From a virus: DNA of 27,926 nucleotides. Positions 9,838 through 16,655 of the stretch are shown piece after piece. A program made the translations under genes and the position numbers. Numbering within the stretch: the first letter of the stretch is position 1; every line of letters begins with the position of its first letter. The stretch covers positions 1 through 27,926 of the IMG/VR virus record IMGVR_UViG_3300010885_025608; one strand, 5' to 3'. A model generated the notes under the pieces. That model was given only the letters and a program-made list of their open reading frames with translations, did no database searches and was not told the origin of the DNA.

Positions 9838-10452
9838 ATGGTAGGGATTGATTTCAGCACAAAGAGCCCAGCTGCTTGTGTTTTACAAAATAATGAGTAC
9901 ATCTTTTATAGTTGGCAATGGTCAGCAGGCAAAATTCACGATTCACTCAAAATTTCAGGTGTTAATGTTATAGTTCCTACCGATTATTCAAAATTTGATG
10001 GAACAGAATCTACTTTTAAAGAGAGGACATTTACATCAGAAGCCGAAAAACTTACAGACACTATTTATGAAACTCTCAAACATCACGAGGGGCCATTTGC
10101 TATTGAAGGATTCTCCTTTGGTTCAACTGGAAATCGGTTAGCACAGCTAAGTGGTTATCAATATCTTTTACGTAGTAAGTTAGCTAAAGTCTGGGGTATG
10201 GAAAACATGTGGGTATTTGCACCCATGACAGTTAAAGCTACTGCGGGTAAAGGAAACTTTAATAAGGAAAAAATGATGGATGCTTTCTATAATAATGATA
10301 GCGATCCTATCCTAGCAAAACACCCTTTCTTTAAAGCTATTCACGAAACACCAGAATTATTCCAAAACAAAAAAGGTGCCTGGATTAAACCATTCGATGA
10401 TTTAGTCGACTCATTTTTTGTGTTGAAAACTCTTGAAAGGAAGTGTATATAA
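9838..10452 (+). CDS. RuvC-like Holliday junction resolvase (RNase H fold)
   Basis: The 204-residue protein carries the RuvC signature in order. 'VGIDFSTKSPA' has the first catalytic Asp at residue 5. 'FAIEGFSFGSTGNRLAQLSGYQYLL' has Glu90 and the following helix. 'VFAPMTVKATAGKGNFNKEKMMDAF' corresponds to the RuvC 'YTPxxVKxxxTGxGxAxK' block. 'FDDLVDSFFVLKTL' has the C-terminal acidic pair (Asp187/188 and Asp191). RuvC-family enzymes cut four-way DNA junctions, which a phage needs to resolve recombination intermediates before packaging. T4 uses the unrelated endonuclease VII for this, so this would be a functional substitution. Compared with bacterial RuvC there is an insertion between the first Asp and the Glu strand (about residues 25-75). 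The upstream neighbour is a small gene; a recombination module follows downstream. Confidence 0.8.
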   Translation: MVGIDFSTKSPAACVLQNNEYIFYSWQWSAGKIHDSLKISGVNVIVPTDYSKFDGTESTFKERTFTSEAEKLTDTIYETLKHHEGPFAIEGFSFGSTGNRLAQLSGYQYLLRSKLAKVWGMENMWVFAPMTVKATAGKGNFNKEKMMDAFYNNDSDPILAKHPFFKAIHETPELFQNKKGAWIKPFDDLVDSFFVLKTLERKCI

Positions 10453-10459
10453 ACACTAT

Positions 10460-10759
10460 ATGGAAAATACTACTCAGAAATTAATAGGAAAACTCAAAGG
10501 TTCTATAGAAAGTCCGCGGTTATACAAAAAGTTTGACTTTAGTATGGAAGAGCTTGGCGATTCACCTGAACGTATACTGGAAGTCGTTGAGTATCTTGAT
10601 ATGCACAAAGACAAAATCATAGATTATAATATTCATACCTGGACAGATTCGGAAACTTTTCATACTATCATTATGCTAGAAGTCATTCCTAATGAAGAAT
10701 ACAGTAAGTATATGGAATCGTATGCTGGTGAAATTATCATAACGACATTAAGTAAATAA
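10460..10759 (+). CDS. Small conserved-looking protein, function unknown
   Basis: The product is 99 residues if read from ATG 10460, eight bases after the RuvC-like stop. An in-frame TTG at 10433 would add nine residues overlapping the upstream gene, but the ATG is preferred. The sequence is acidic with alternating helix and strand (KFDFSMEELGDSPERILEVVEYL, then YNIHTWTDSETFHTIIMLEVIP). It shows no motif I can assign, no signal peptide and no membrane segment. Its TAA overlaps the next ATG by one base, which suggests translational coupling. Position between a resolvase and the SSB operon hints at a DNA-metabolism accessory, but that is context only. Confidence 0.6.
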   Translation: MENTTQKLIGKLKGSIESPRLYKKFDFSMEELGDSPERILEVVEYLDMHKDKIIDYNIHTWTDSETFHTIIMLEVIPNEEYSKYMESYAGEIIITTLSK

Positions 10760-11040
10760 TGAGCACAGAGACAAAAACATTTACGGCAGAAGAAATACAA
10801 CAGATCTATACGTTGGTCAAGAAATACGATTCGTTTAATGATGGTATCAAAAAACTTGAGGTTGACATACAAGCTCTACTAAAACAACAAGAATCTATCT
10901 TATCAGAACTAACAGAGACAAGAAAAACTGAAGAAGCCTTCTTTGATGATATGGCCGAGAATAAAGGGTTACATGTCTTCGAATTAAAGAAAATGGCTCA
11001 ATCTGTTATCATGGATAAGGTTTCTGATCCCCAAAGTTAA
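10759..11040 (+). CDS. Small coiled-coil protein, function unknown
   Basis: This 93-residue, mostly helical protein starts in a TAATG overlap with the previous gene. Residues 10-60 have a heptad-like pattern of hydrophobic residues among K, E and Q (IKKLEVDIQALLKQQESIL), typical of a short coiled coil. No signal peptide or membrane segment is visible, and no enzyme motif is present. It is the last gene before a promoter-like motif and a lipoprotein gene. It could be a small oligomeric adaptor or regulator; no function is proposed. Confidence 0.6.
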   Translation: MSTETKTFTAEEIQQIYTLVKKYDSFNDGIKKLEVDIQALLKQQESILSELTETRKTEEAFFDDMAENKGLHVFELKKMAQSVIMDKVSDPQS

Positions 11041-11058
11041 AAACTATTATTCTTTCCT

Positions 11059-11102
11059 GAATATATAAACAATATAAAAATAACAAAAACAAAAACAAAA
11101 CA
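11059..11102 (+). promoter_or_regulatory. Candidate late promoter GAATATATAAAC plus A-rich leader
   Basis: GAATATATAAAC at 11059-11070 is a copy of the recurring TATATAAA motif. It is followed by a G-free leader of tandem AAAAAC units running up to the lipoprotein ATG at 11103. No Shine-Dalgarno sequence is present. An A-rich unstructured leader is typical of well-translated Bacteroidota genes. Promoter function is inferred. Confidence 0.5.
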
Positions 11103-11273
11103 ATGAAAACAAAAATTACAACGGTTGCCCTTGGGTTAACACTTTTATTAGCTGCATGTGGTAACGGCGCTGAAACAACAACAACACAATCAGATTCAAC
11201 TGCGGTACAAGTTGATTCTTCTAAAGTCGCAAATTGCGATTCAACTAAAGTTGATACTGTTACTGTAAAGTAA
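11103..11273 (+). CDS. Small phage lipoprotein
   Basis: This 56-residue protein begins MKTKITTVALGLTLLLAACG, a textbook type II signal peptide: basic start, hydrophobic core and lipobox L-A-A-C with the lipidated Cys at residue 19. The mature part is about 38 residues, Ser/Thr/Asp-rich, with repeated DST/DSTK units and no predicted fold. It would be exported and anchored to a membrane. Phage lipoproteins of this size act as outer-membrane spanins or as superinfection blockers (for example Llp of T5); the sequence does not decide between these. The A-rich leader and nearby promoter motif suggest strong expression. Two stops (TAA TAA) end it. It lies between DNA-metabolism genes, not with an obvious lysis cassette. 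Confidence 0.75.
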   Translation: MKTKITTVALGLTLLLAACGNGAETTTTQSDSTAVQVDSSKVANCDSTKVDTVTVK

Positions 11274-11318
11274 TAAGTATCCCTTACAGAGTTAAAGTAC
11301 TAAAAGACAAACAAATCT

Positions 11319-11345
11319 AAAAACTAAACAAAAACTAAAAGAAAA
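11319..11345 (+). promoter_or_regulatory. A-rich, G-poor leader of the SSB gene
   Basis: The last 27 bases before the SSB ATG are tandem AAAAACTAA-like units with a single G and no Shine-Dalgarno sequence. In T4, gp32 represses its own synthesis by coating an unstructured A/U-rich leader, so this sequence would suit the same autogenous control. That is inference from composition. Confidence 0.4.
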
Positions 11346-12284
11346 ATGGAAAATCTAAATGACATCTTTAATCTTTCTGTAGATGACTTCAAAAGTGAAG
11401 ACAAGAAAGAAACAACTAATTACAAACCTGACGCCAATTCTGGTAGAGATGGTGTTTACAAATCAGTAGTCCGCTTCCTTCCTTGGCATCAAAACCCAAA
11501 GAAAAGTGTAATGCAAAAATGGTCTTGTTGGTTAACAAATCCATTGACTGAAGAATCTAAAATGGTTGACTGCCCTTCATCTGTTGGGAAAAAATCAATT
11601 CTTCAAGATATGTTTTGGAAACTAAAGAAAAGTGAATCGGTAGCTGAACAAAAGTTATCTGAAAACTTTTCACGTAGACAAGTTTTCGCATCCCTTGTAC
11701 AAATCATTAAGGATGATAACCGTCCTGAATTGGTTGGTAAAATTATGATTTGGAAATATGGTGTTAAAATCTTTAACAAGATTCAAGCCGAAATGAAACC
11801 AGAGTTTGGAAAACCACATATTCCGTTTGATTTATTCGAAGGAAAACCATTCTTGGTACATATTACCAAAGTGGCTGGGTTTAATAACTATGATAACTGC
11901 CGTTTCCTTGATGAAAAGGTTCCTGTTACTATAGACGGTCAAAAAATGGAAAAATCTGAAGGTGATCTTGCAAAGATCATGGAGTTCTTAAAGGCTTCAC
12001 CGGATTTGAGTACATATGATTACCGTGAATGGGACGAAGATACAAACACATTCGTAAATGATGTGATTCGTAATTCTGTTCCAGGTGGTAGAATGATTGA
12101 ATCGGTTGAAAGAACTAACCGTGAAACTACAAAATCTGCACCTAAACCAGCAGCACAAATGAGTGCTCCTGCACCATCAGCAAAAATAGATACTACATTA
12201 CCTGAATTGGGTAGTGCTAATGAACTGAATCTCGATGATGATTTCAGTAAATCTTTTGATGATGATTTGTATGGATCTCTCTAA
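11346..12284 (+). CDS. 32: Single-stranded DNA-binding protein, T4 gp32-like
   Basis: The 312-residue product matches gp32 in layout and local sequence. 'VYKSVVRFLPWHQNP' (residues 38-51) parallels T4 'QAVIRFLPSKND'. 'RRQVFASLVQIIKDDNRPELVGKIMIWKYGVKIFNKI' aligns with T4 '[34 protein letters not shown]'. 'VAGFNNYDNCRFLDE' matches 'VSGFSNYDESKFLNQ'. A flexible Ala/Pro/Ser linker leads to an acidic tail (LDDDFSKSFDDDLYGSL), the gp32 protein-interaction tail. gp32 coats single-stranded DNA at the fork and works with primase, helicase, UvsX and UvsY. The T4 zinc ligands (one His and three Cys in the core) are not evident: only Cys61 and Cys76 lie in the region and there is no CxxC. The stop overlaps the primase start by 14 bases. 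Confidence 0.9.
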   Translation: MENLNDIFNLSVDDFKSEDKKETTNYKPDANSGRDGVYKSVVRFLPWHQNPKKSVMQKWSCWLTNPLTEESKMVDCPSSVGKKSILQDMFWKLKKSESVAEQKLSENFSRRQVFASLVQIIKDDNRPELVGKIMIWKYGVKIFNKIQAEMKPEFGKPHIPFDLFEGKPFLVHITKVAGFNNYDNCRFLDEKVPVTIDGQKMEKSEGDLAKIMEFLKASPDLSTYDYREWDEDTNTFVNDVIRNSVPGGRMIESVERTNRETTKSAPKPAAQMSAPAPSAKIDTTLPELGSANELNLDDDFSKSFDDDLYGSL

Positions 12285-13389
12285 TATATTCAACATAAAT
12301 GAGAAAGGGAACGAGTCGGAAGGCTCGTTCTCATTTTCTTTATCGTCAAACACAGACGCCGACCCGGCTGATGTAAATGTTTCCGTTAAGGATTCTTTAC
12401 AACGAGTTCTCAATACTCGTTTTTCTGGTGAAAGAACTCAGGTCGTTACTTACACCGGTCGTTTAAACTTTGCCTGTCCCTATTGCGGAGATTCCCATCA
12501 AGATTCGTTCAAGAAACGTGGTAATATATACTTTGCAAATTATATGTTCAAATGTTTTAACTGTGGAAAAACATCTGGTGTTACAAGATTCTTTCGTGAT
12601 CATGCAGTAGAATTATCTACATCGCATGTTAACTACATCATAAGTAATCAACACAATACACCTCATCATGAGAATGCAATTGATCCTTACTTTTTATATG
12701 ATAGGGATAAACTGATTGGATATGGAATTGAAAGACAAGCAATTGAAGAAAAATTTGGTCTTGTTCCTATTGATCGTAGTAAAATATTCATATGGTTGAA
12801 AAAACGATTACAACCTGAATATACAAAATTTTCTTGGAATGAGAAAAAACAACAACTATACATATTTCATATCATACCTGAGACTACAAAAGTTTTAGGA
12901 TATCAAATTAGAAACTTTATTACGTATCCAAAATACATGACGTTTAAACTTTCTAAGATATATGAAATAATGGGATTTGCTATCCCTGATGATTTAACCG
13001 AAATAGATAAAATATCTACATCATTCGGAATACTAACACTTGATCTTGCTAAACCTATTACGGTTTTTGAAGGACCGTTGGATTCCTTTTTATTCAAGAA
13101 TGGTTCAGCTACGTGTGGTGATAAAAAAGAGTTTCCACTTGAAGCTGAAAACGTGAGATATTTTTATGACTATGATGATGCCGGAAGATCCAGTTCAATT
13201 AAGAAACTTGAAGAAGGCAAAAAAGTATTCTTGTGGAAAAAGTTTTTACAAGATGCAAAAATACCCGAGAACTCCTTTAAGAAAATAGATTTATCTGATG
13301 TGATAGTTTATGCAAAACGTAAAGGAATAACATTACCCAAATTTAACGAATACTTTAGCGATTTAAAATATGATGCATACTGGATATAA
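12271..13389 (+). CDS. DNA primase (zinc ribbon plus TOPRIM), T4 gp61-like role
   Basis: ATG 12271 gives 372 residues and overlaps the SSB gene by 14 bases. In-frame ATGs from 12235 would add residues lying wholly within SSB, so 12271 is preferred. Residues 69-98 form a zinc ribbon, C-P-Y-C at 69-72 and C-F-N-C at 95-98, as in DnaG and gp61/T7 primases, where it recognises the priming site. The TOPRIM catalytic core follows: 'VFEGPLDSFLF' with Glu267 and 'FYDYDDAGR' with Asp300 and Asp302. Primase makes RNA primers for lagging-strand synthesis with the replicative helicase, which is not in this window. The gene order SSB-primase-UvsY-like-UvsW supports a replication/recombination operon. A terminator-like hairpin lies inside its first 70 bases. 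Confidence 0.88.
   Translation: MDLSNIFNINEKGNESEGSFSFSLSSNTDADPADVNVSVKDSLQRVLNTRFSGERTQVVTYTGRLNFACPYCGDSHQDSFKKRGNIYFANYMFKCFNCGKTSGVTRFFRDHAVELSTSHVNYIISNQHNTPHHENAIDPYFLYDRDKLIGYGIERQAIEEKFGLVPIDRSKIFIWLKKRLQPEYTKFSWNEKKQQLYIFHIIPETTKVLGYQIRNFITYPKYMTFKLSKIYEIMGFAIPDDLTEIDKISTSFGILTLDLAKPITVFEGPLDSFLFKNGSATCGDKKEFPLEAENVRYFYDYDDAGRSSSIKKLEEGKKVFLWKKFLQDAKIPENSFKKIDLSDVIVYAKRKGITLPKFNEYFSDLKYDAYWI
12309..12340 (+). terminator. Terminator-like hairpin inside the primase 5' end
   Basis: GAACGAG (12309-12315) and CTCGTTC (12324-12330) form a perfect 7-bp stem with an 8-base loop, followed by TCATTTTCTT. It begins 25 bases after the SSB stop codon. The T tract is interrupted, so it may attenuate and not end transcription. 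It could let SSB be made in excess over primase, or it could protect the 3' end of a processed SSB mRNA. No experiment supports this yet. Confidence 0.45.
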
Positions 13390-13576
13390 CGACATAGAAG
13401 ATTTAGAAATTCCTGTAAAACTTAAAGGTGTTAGTGAATATAAACTAAAACTACCTGAAAAAATAGAAATGACTTCCTTATTACTTGAAATAGTTAAAAA
13501 GAAGGAAAGCATCATTGCTGAAATAAAAGAAACTAATGGAAGAAAACAAAAATCAACAAACGGAAAGCTCTTCTGA
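13370..13576 (+). CDS. Small protein between primase and UvsY-like gene
   Basis: This 68-residue frame overlaps the primase end by 20 bases and the next gene by 41 bases. It is the only coding frame that fills 13390-13535, which supports it as real in this gap-free operon. A second ATG lies at 13373. The product is helical and charged (IEMTSLLLEIVKKKESIIAEI, then a basic tail NGRKQKSTNGK). No motif is recognised. The long overlap with the following gene is unusual here, where overlaps are otherwise 1-20 bases, and leaves some doubt. Confidence 0.5.
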   Translation: MMHTGYNDIEDLEIPVKLKGVSEYKLKLPEKIEMTSLLLEIVKKKESIIAEIKETNGRKQKSTNGKLF

Positions 13577-13991
13577 AAAACTTTCAAAACGGTTTACTGA
13601 AGAACGTGAGCAATGGAAAAAAACAATCGCGGACATGTCCGAAAGACTACGCGATATATATTCCGTAGGTAGTTTATTGACAGATTTGTATTCTCAAAGA
13701 CAAGTAGCATTAGAGTATTCACATACACTAATGTCTCACTTAATAAGATTAAACAAAATCCTTCGTGCCAAAAAGGCAGAAAGATGGTTGCACTATACAC
13801 AAAACTATGATCTTAGACTTGATAAAGATCCTAAGAATTTAATGGTAGATGTGGACTTAGGTCCAATTATAGAACAGAAAGAAATGGTGGAAAACCACCT
13901 TAACTATATGAGAGAAACTGTAAAGACGGTTGATACAATATGCTACGGCGTAAAATATCGTATCTCTCTTGAAGAATTCCGTAGAGGGTAA
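13536..13991 (+). CDS. Candidate UvsY-like recombination mediator
   Basis: The protein has 151 residues, close to T4 UvsY (137), and is helical and highly charged. It lies directly upstream of the UvsW gene (TAATG overlap), and in T4 uvsY and uvsW are neighbours. Its C-terminal 'HLNYMRETVKTVDTICYGVKYRISLEEFRRG' has the same pattern as the T4 UvsY end 'YWGILLDFCSGALDAIKSRGFAIKHIQDMRAFEAG', and the middle 'LRAKKAERWLHYT' resembles 'KKVALKARLDYY'. UvsY loads the UvsX recombinase onto gp32-coated single-stranded DNA as a ring-shaped oligomer. Similarity is weak and read by eye, so the synteny carries much of the weight. The N-terminal 25 residues are polar and probably disordered. Confidence 0.5.
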   Translation: MEENKNQQTESSSEKLSKRFTEEREQWKKTIADMSERLRDIYSVGSLLTDLYSQRQVALEYSHTLMSHLIRLNKILRAKKAERWLHYTQNYDLRLDKDPKNLMVDVDLGPIIEQKEMVENHLNYMRETVKTVDTICYGVKYRISLEEFRRG

Positions 13992-15511
13992 TGATACAAG
14001 CAGTAGTAACCCCAGATAGAAAGTTTATCCAACTTATTGACTTTAATGAAATGGAGATCGGACAGATTCGTCATAGTTTTAAACGTCGTATAAGTAATTG
14101 GCGATTTCACCCACTTGTGAAGAAAAAAGTATGGGACGGCTATATATCATTTATAGATAAATATAATCGCATCCCATCAGGTTTATGGAATGAAATTAAT
14201 GAAGTTTGTAAAAAGTTTAGTCTTGAGATTAACATAGAAGGATTAACAGAACTAATTGATTTTGATTTTGACGAATTAGACTTTCGTGAATGGGTAGAAG
14301 AATTCTTTTCGGACCATCCTAATTATAAGCCTCGCGATTACCAAATAGACGCAGCAATTCCTATTATTAAATATCGTAGATCTATTTCAGAAATAGCAAC
14401 GTCTGCTGGTAAAACATTGATTATGTTTATGATCTTTGGTTATCTAATAGACCGAAAGAAAGCTGGAAAGATGCTTATAGTAGTTCCCAATACAAATTTG
14501 GTTTTACAGACATTTGAAGATTTTGAAAAGTATAATAACGGAAAGCTGAAATACCGTTTGCAAATGATTCACGGCGGAACAGATAAAGCCAAACAGGATC
14601 TTGAACTTATTATAGGTACATATCAATCTTTGGTGAAACGTGACCGTGAATGGTTTGAAGGTGTTGATGCCGTTTGCGTCGATGAAGCTCATCATACACA
14701 AGCATCTTCAATTAAAAAGATTCTAATCAATTGTTACCAATCCAAATATGCATACGGTCTTAGCGGAACTATGATGCAAGATGGATCTACTGAAGCCCTT
14801 ACTATTCAGGCATATTTAGGTCCGCAGGTAAATAACATATCGGCTAATTTCCTAATTAAGAACAAACACGCTACTGCTATTTTTGTTAAACAGGTTAAGT
14901 TAAGTTATCTTGAGACAGAAGGTCGTGAGAAACTCGAACAACTACGAGCAAGAAAAAATGAGATTGAAGGTTCTAAAATGTTAGAATTGGAAAAACGTCT
15001 TGTCGTTGAAAACCGAGCAAGATTCTTGTTTGTATGTGACTTTATAATTCGAAGTTCAAAAAATTCACTTGTACTTTTCCAAAACGTTAAAGATCAATAC
15101 GGAAAACGTATTTATGATTATATTCGTGAGAACACTGCCGATAAGGAAGTGTTTTATGTTGACGGTGGAACAGGTATAGATCTTCGCGAAGACTATATTT
15201 CCCGTATGGAAAACGGAGAAAACAAAATTCTTATAGCTTCCTTTGGTACCTTTTCTACAGGTATCTCTATTAATAACATTCATAATGTCTATTTTGTTGA
15301 ATCTTACAAAAGCGAACGTATTATCCGCCAGAGCATCGGCCGAGGTATGCGTTTATTTGAAGGTAAAGACAGAGTTAACATCATTGATTTTGTTGATGAC
15401 TTTTCTCTCTCCCCGAGTTCCAAAAACTATCTGCTAAGACATGGAGAAGAAAGATTAAAAATCTACACACAGCAAGGATTCCCGTTCAAAAAGTACTCAA
15501 TTCAATTGTGA
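13991..15511 (+). CDS. uvsW: UvsW-like SF2 DNA helicase
   Basis: At 506 residues this is almost the length of T4 UvsW (503). Motifs appear in order: Q-motif-like 'KPRDYQIDAA' (113-122), Walker A 'SEIATSAGKT' with Lys141, motif Ia 'MLIVVPNTNLVLQ', motif II 'VDEAHH' (DEAH 231-234), motif III 'GLSGT', motifs IV-V 'KILIASFGTFSTGISINN', and motif VI 'QSIGRGMR' at 447-454. The C-terminus 'NYLLRHGEERLKIYTQQGF' matches T4 'NYLLKHGIDRIQRYADEKF'. UvsW unwinds R-loops and regresses stalled forks, moving the phage from origin-dependent to recombination-dependent replication. The N-terminal domain (1-110) would be the DNA-binding UvsW cap. The start overlaps the upstream stop by one base, so the two are likely translationally coupled. 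Confidence 0.93.
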   Translation: MIQAVVTPDRKFIQLIDFNEMEIGQIRHSFKRRISNWRFHPLVKKKVWDGYISFIDKYNRIPSGLWNEINEVCKKFSLEINIEGLTELIDFDFDELDFREWVEEFFSDHPNYKPRDYQIDAAIPIIKYRRSISEIATSAGKTLIMFMIFGYLIDRKKAGKMLIVVPNTNLVLQTFEDFEKYNNGKLKYRLQMIHGGTDKAKQDLELIIGTYQSLVKRDREWFEGVDAVCVDEAHHTQASSIKKILINCYQSKYAYGLSGTMMQDGSTEALTIQAYLGPQVNNISANFLIKNKHATAIFVKQVKLSYLETEGREKLEQLRARKNEIEGSKMLELEKRLVVENRARFLFVCDFIIRSSKNSLVLFQNVKDQYGKRIYDYIRENTADKEVFYVDGGTGIDLREDYISRMENGENKILIASFGTFSTGISINNIHNVYFVESYKSERIIRQSIGRGMRLFEGKDRVNIIDFVDDFSLSPSSKNYLLRHGEERLKIYTQQGFPFKKYSIQL

Positions 15512-15521
15512 TATATAAAAC
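15510..15521 (+). promoter_or_regulatory. Candidate late promoter motif GATATATAAAAC
   Basis: This copy of the recurring TATATAAA motif overlaps the uvsW stop codon and lies about 26 bases before the next ATG. It marks the switch from replication genes to the run of internal head proteins, where a late promoter would be expected. Confidence 0.5.
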
Positions 15522-15536
15522 AAATAAGATTGAGTG

Positions 15537-15848
15537 ATGCTAAACTATTCAGACTTTATAAATGAGTACCATGACCAACATGATGACGATGGAGTAGGTT
15601 TTCGCAATCACATGCTTTCTATATTTATGCCAATGGCTAAGGAAGACAAAAAGAAAGAAGAACGTATTAATGCAATCGTTACAACTTTTTGCGTTGCTTC
15701 TAATAAGGAACTAAGATTTGATGAAGACTTAATCAGAGAATTAGGTGATCTTGTAGGTATGAATTATGAAAAGATAATGAAAAAGTTAGAGGATGAAACC
15801 GACGGTTATTATGGTGGGTTTCGTGGAAATTTAGTATCAATGACATAA
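15537..15848 (+). CDS. Small protein with capsid-targeting-like N-terminus
   Basis: ATG 15537 gives 103 residues; an adjacent in-frame GTG at 15534 is less likely. The start MLNYSDFINEY fits the CTS pattern of this region: aromatic, two residues, Phe, then the [L/I]-x-E cut site 'INE'. The mature protein would be about 93 residues, acidic at first (HDQHDDDG), then helical. No enzyme motif is seen; 'FRNHMLSIFMPMAKEDKKKEERINAIVTTF' is a probable helix. It is the first gene after the replication module and is preceded by a TATATAAA motif, so it probably heads the late internal-protein operon. Packaging into the head is inferred from the N-terminus. Confidence 0.65.
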   Translation: MLNYSDFINEYHDQHDDDGVGFRNHMLSIFMPMAKEDKKKEERINAIVTTFCVASNKELRFDEDLIRELGDLVGMNYEKIMKKLEDETDGYYGGFRGNLVSMT

Positions 15849-15868
15849 AATAAAAATAAATTAAGAAA

Positions 15869-16654
15869 ATGAAAAAATTCACAGAAGCCGTTAATATCGT
15901 TCGTGAACTGAACGAAAAAGAACTATCTGAATTGCAAAAATCGTATCGTGAATACTTTGGTGCAAAGATGAAGAAATTTGATGTTAGTTCACCTGCTGAA
16001 TTAACCGATGACCAAAAGAAAGAATTCTTTAACGAAATTACCAAAGATTGGGAAAAGGGCAAAGGGGCTACTGACGCCGGAAAGAAAGATGTTGAAGAAC
16101 ATGGCGTTAAAGAATCGGAAGAAATCGCCGAATCTTTTGAGATTAATGAAGGAGAGATCAATTATAAAACTGATAAATATGCTTTAGTTTTAGTTGGAGG
16201 TTCAATTGGATCAAAACAATCATACCCTCTATTTGTTAGTGGTTCTATGGGATCGATCATAGAAACTAGTAATGATAAAGATGCTCTTGTTGAAACAAAA
16301 AAGAGAATGAATAAACAACTATCTCCGGGCGAGAAATCATATTACAGAATGTCTTATAAAGTTGTGGAATTAACAAGCAATAAAATAAAAGAAATTGACA
16401 TGTTAATTTCTAAACAATCTTCTTCCGAAGATACTATTATCGAAGAGTCTGAAGAAATCACCGAATCTAAGATTAATGAAAAGGATATCAAATCTGCAGC
16501 TGAATTTAAAGATTTTGCTGAAGCTAAATTAAAAAAGGTATTTGGTGATGATTACGATGAAGTCAAAGCTAAAAAAACAATAGATGGCCTTTCCGCTGAA
16601 GCAGAAAAATCTGGTGATTGGGGTGCTGCTATTGGTAAACTAAACAAAGCATAA
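15869..16654 (+). CDS. Acidic prohead-core-like protein with internal cleavage-type motifs
   Basis: The 261-residue product is rich in K and E. The N-terminus MKKFTEAVNIVRELNEKE is a diverged CTS with 'LNE' at 14-16. Two similar internal stretches, 'KESEEIAESFEINEGEI' and 'IIEESEEITESKINEKDI', each end in 'INE', so a gp21-type protease could cut the protein into three pieces. Between them lies a compact beta-containing segment (YALVLVGGSIGSKQSYPLFVSGSMG). The C-terminus 'YDEVKAKKTIDGLSAEAEKSGDWGAAIGKL' looks like a small helical domain. Multiple cleavage sites and high charge fit T4 core proteins such as gp22, gp67 and gp68, but I cannot match it to one of them. Confidence 0.6.
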   Translation: MKKFTEAVNIVRELNEKELSELQKSYREYFGAKMKKFDVSSPAELTDDQKKEFFNEITKDWEKGKGATDAGKKDVEEHGVKESEEIAESFEINEGEINYKTDKYALVLVGGSIGSKQSYPLFVSGSMGSIIETSNDKDALVETKKRMNKQLSPGEKSYYRMSYKVVELTSNKIKEIDMLISKQSSSEDTIIEESEEITESKINEKDIKSAAEFKDFAEAKLKKVFGDDYDEVKAKKTIDGLSAEAEKSGDWGAAIGKLNKA

Positions 16655-16655
16655 T

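Noticed and set aside
11081-11102. AAAAAC tandem repeat as a phase-variable tract
   Set aside because: It lies in an untranslated leader and fits the A-rich leaders common here; no sign that unit number would change a reading frame.
12235-12270. Earlier ATG starts for primase within the SSB gene
   Set aside because: They only add residues read from the acidic SSB tail in another frame; ATG 12271 gives a typical short overlap.
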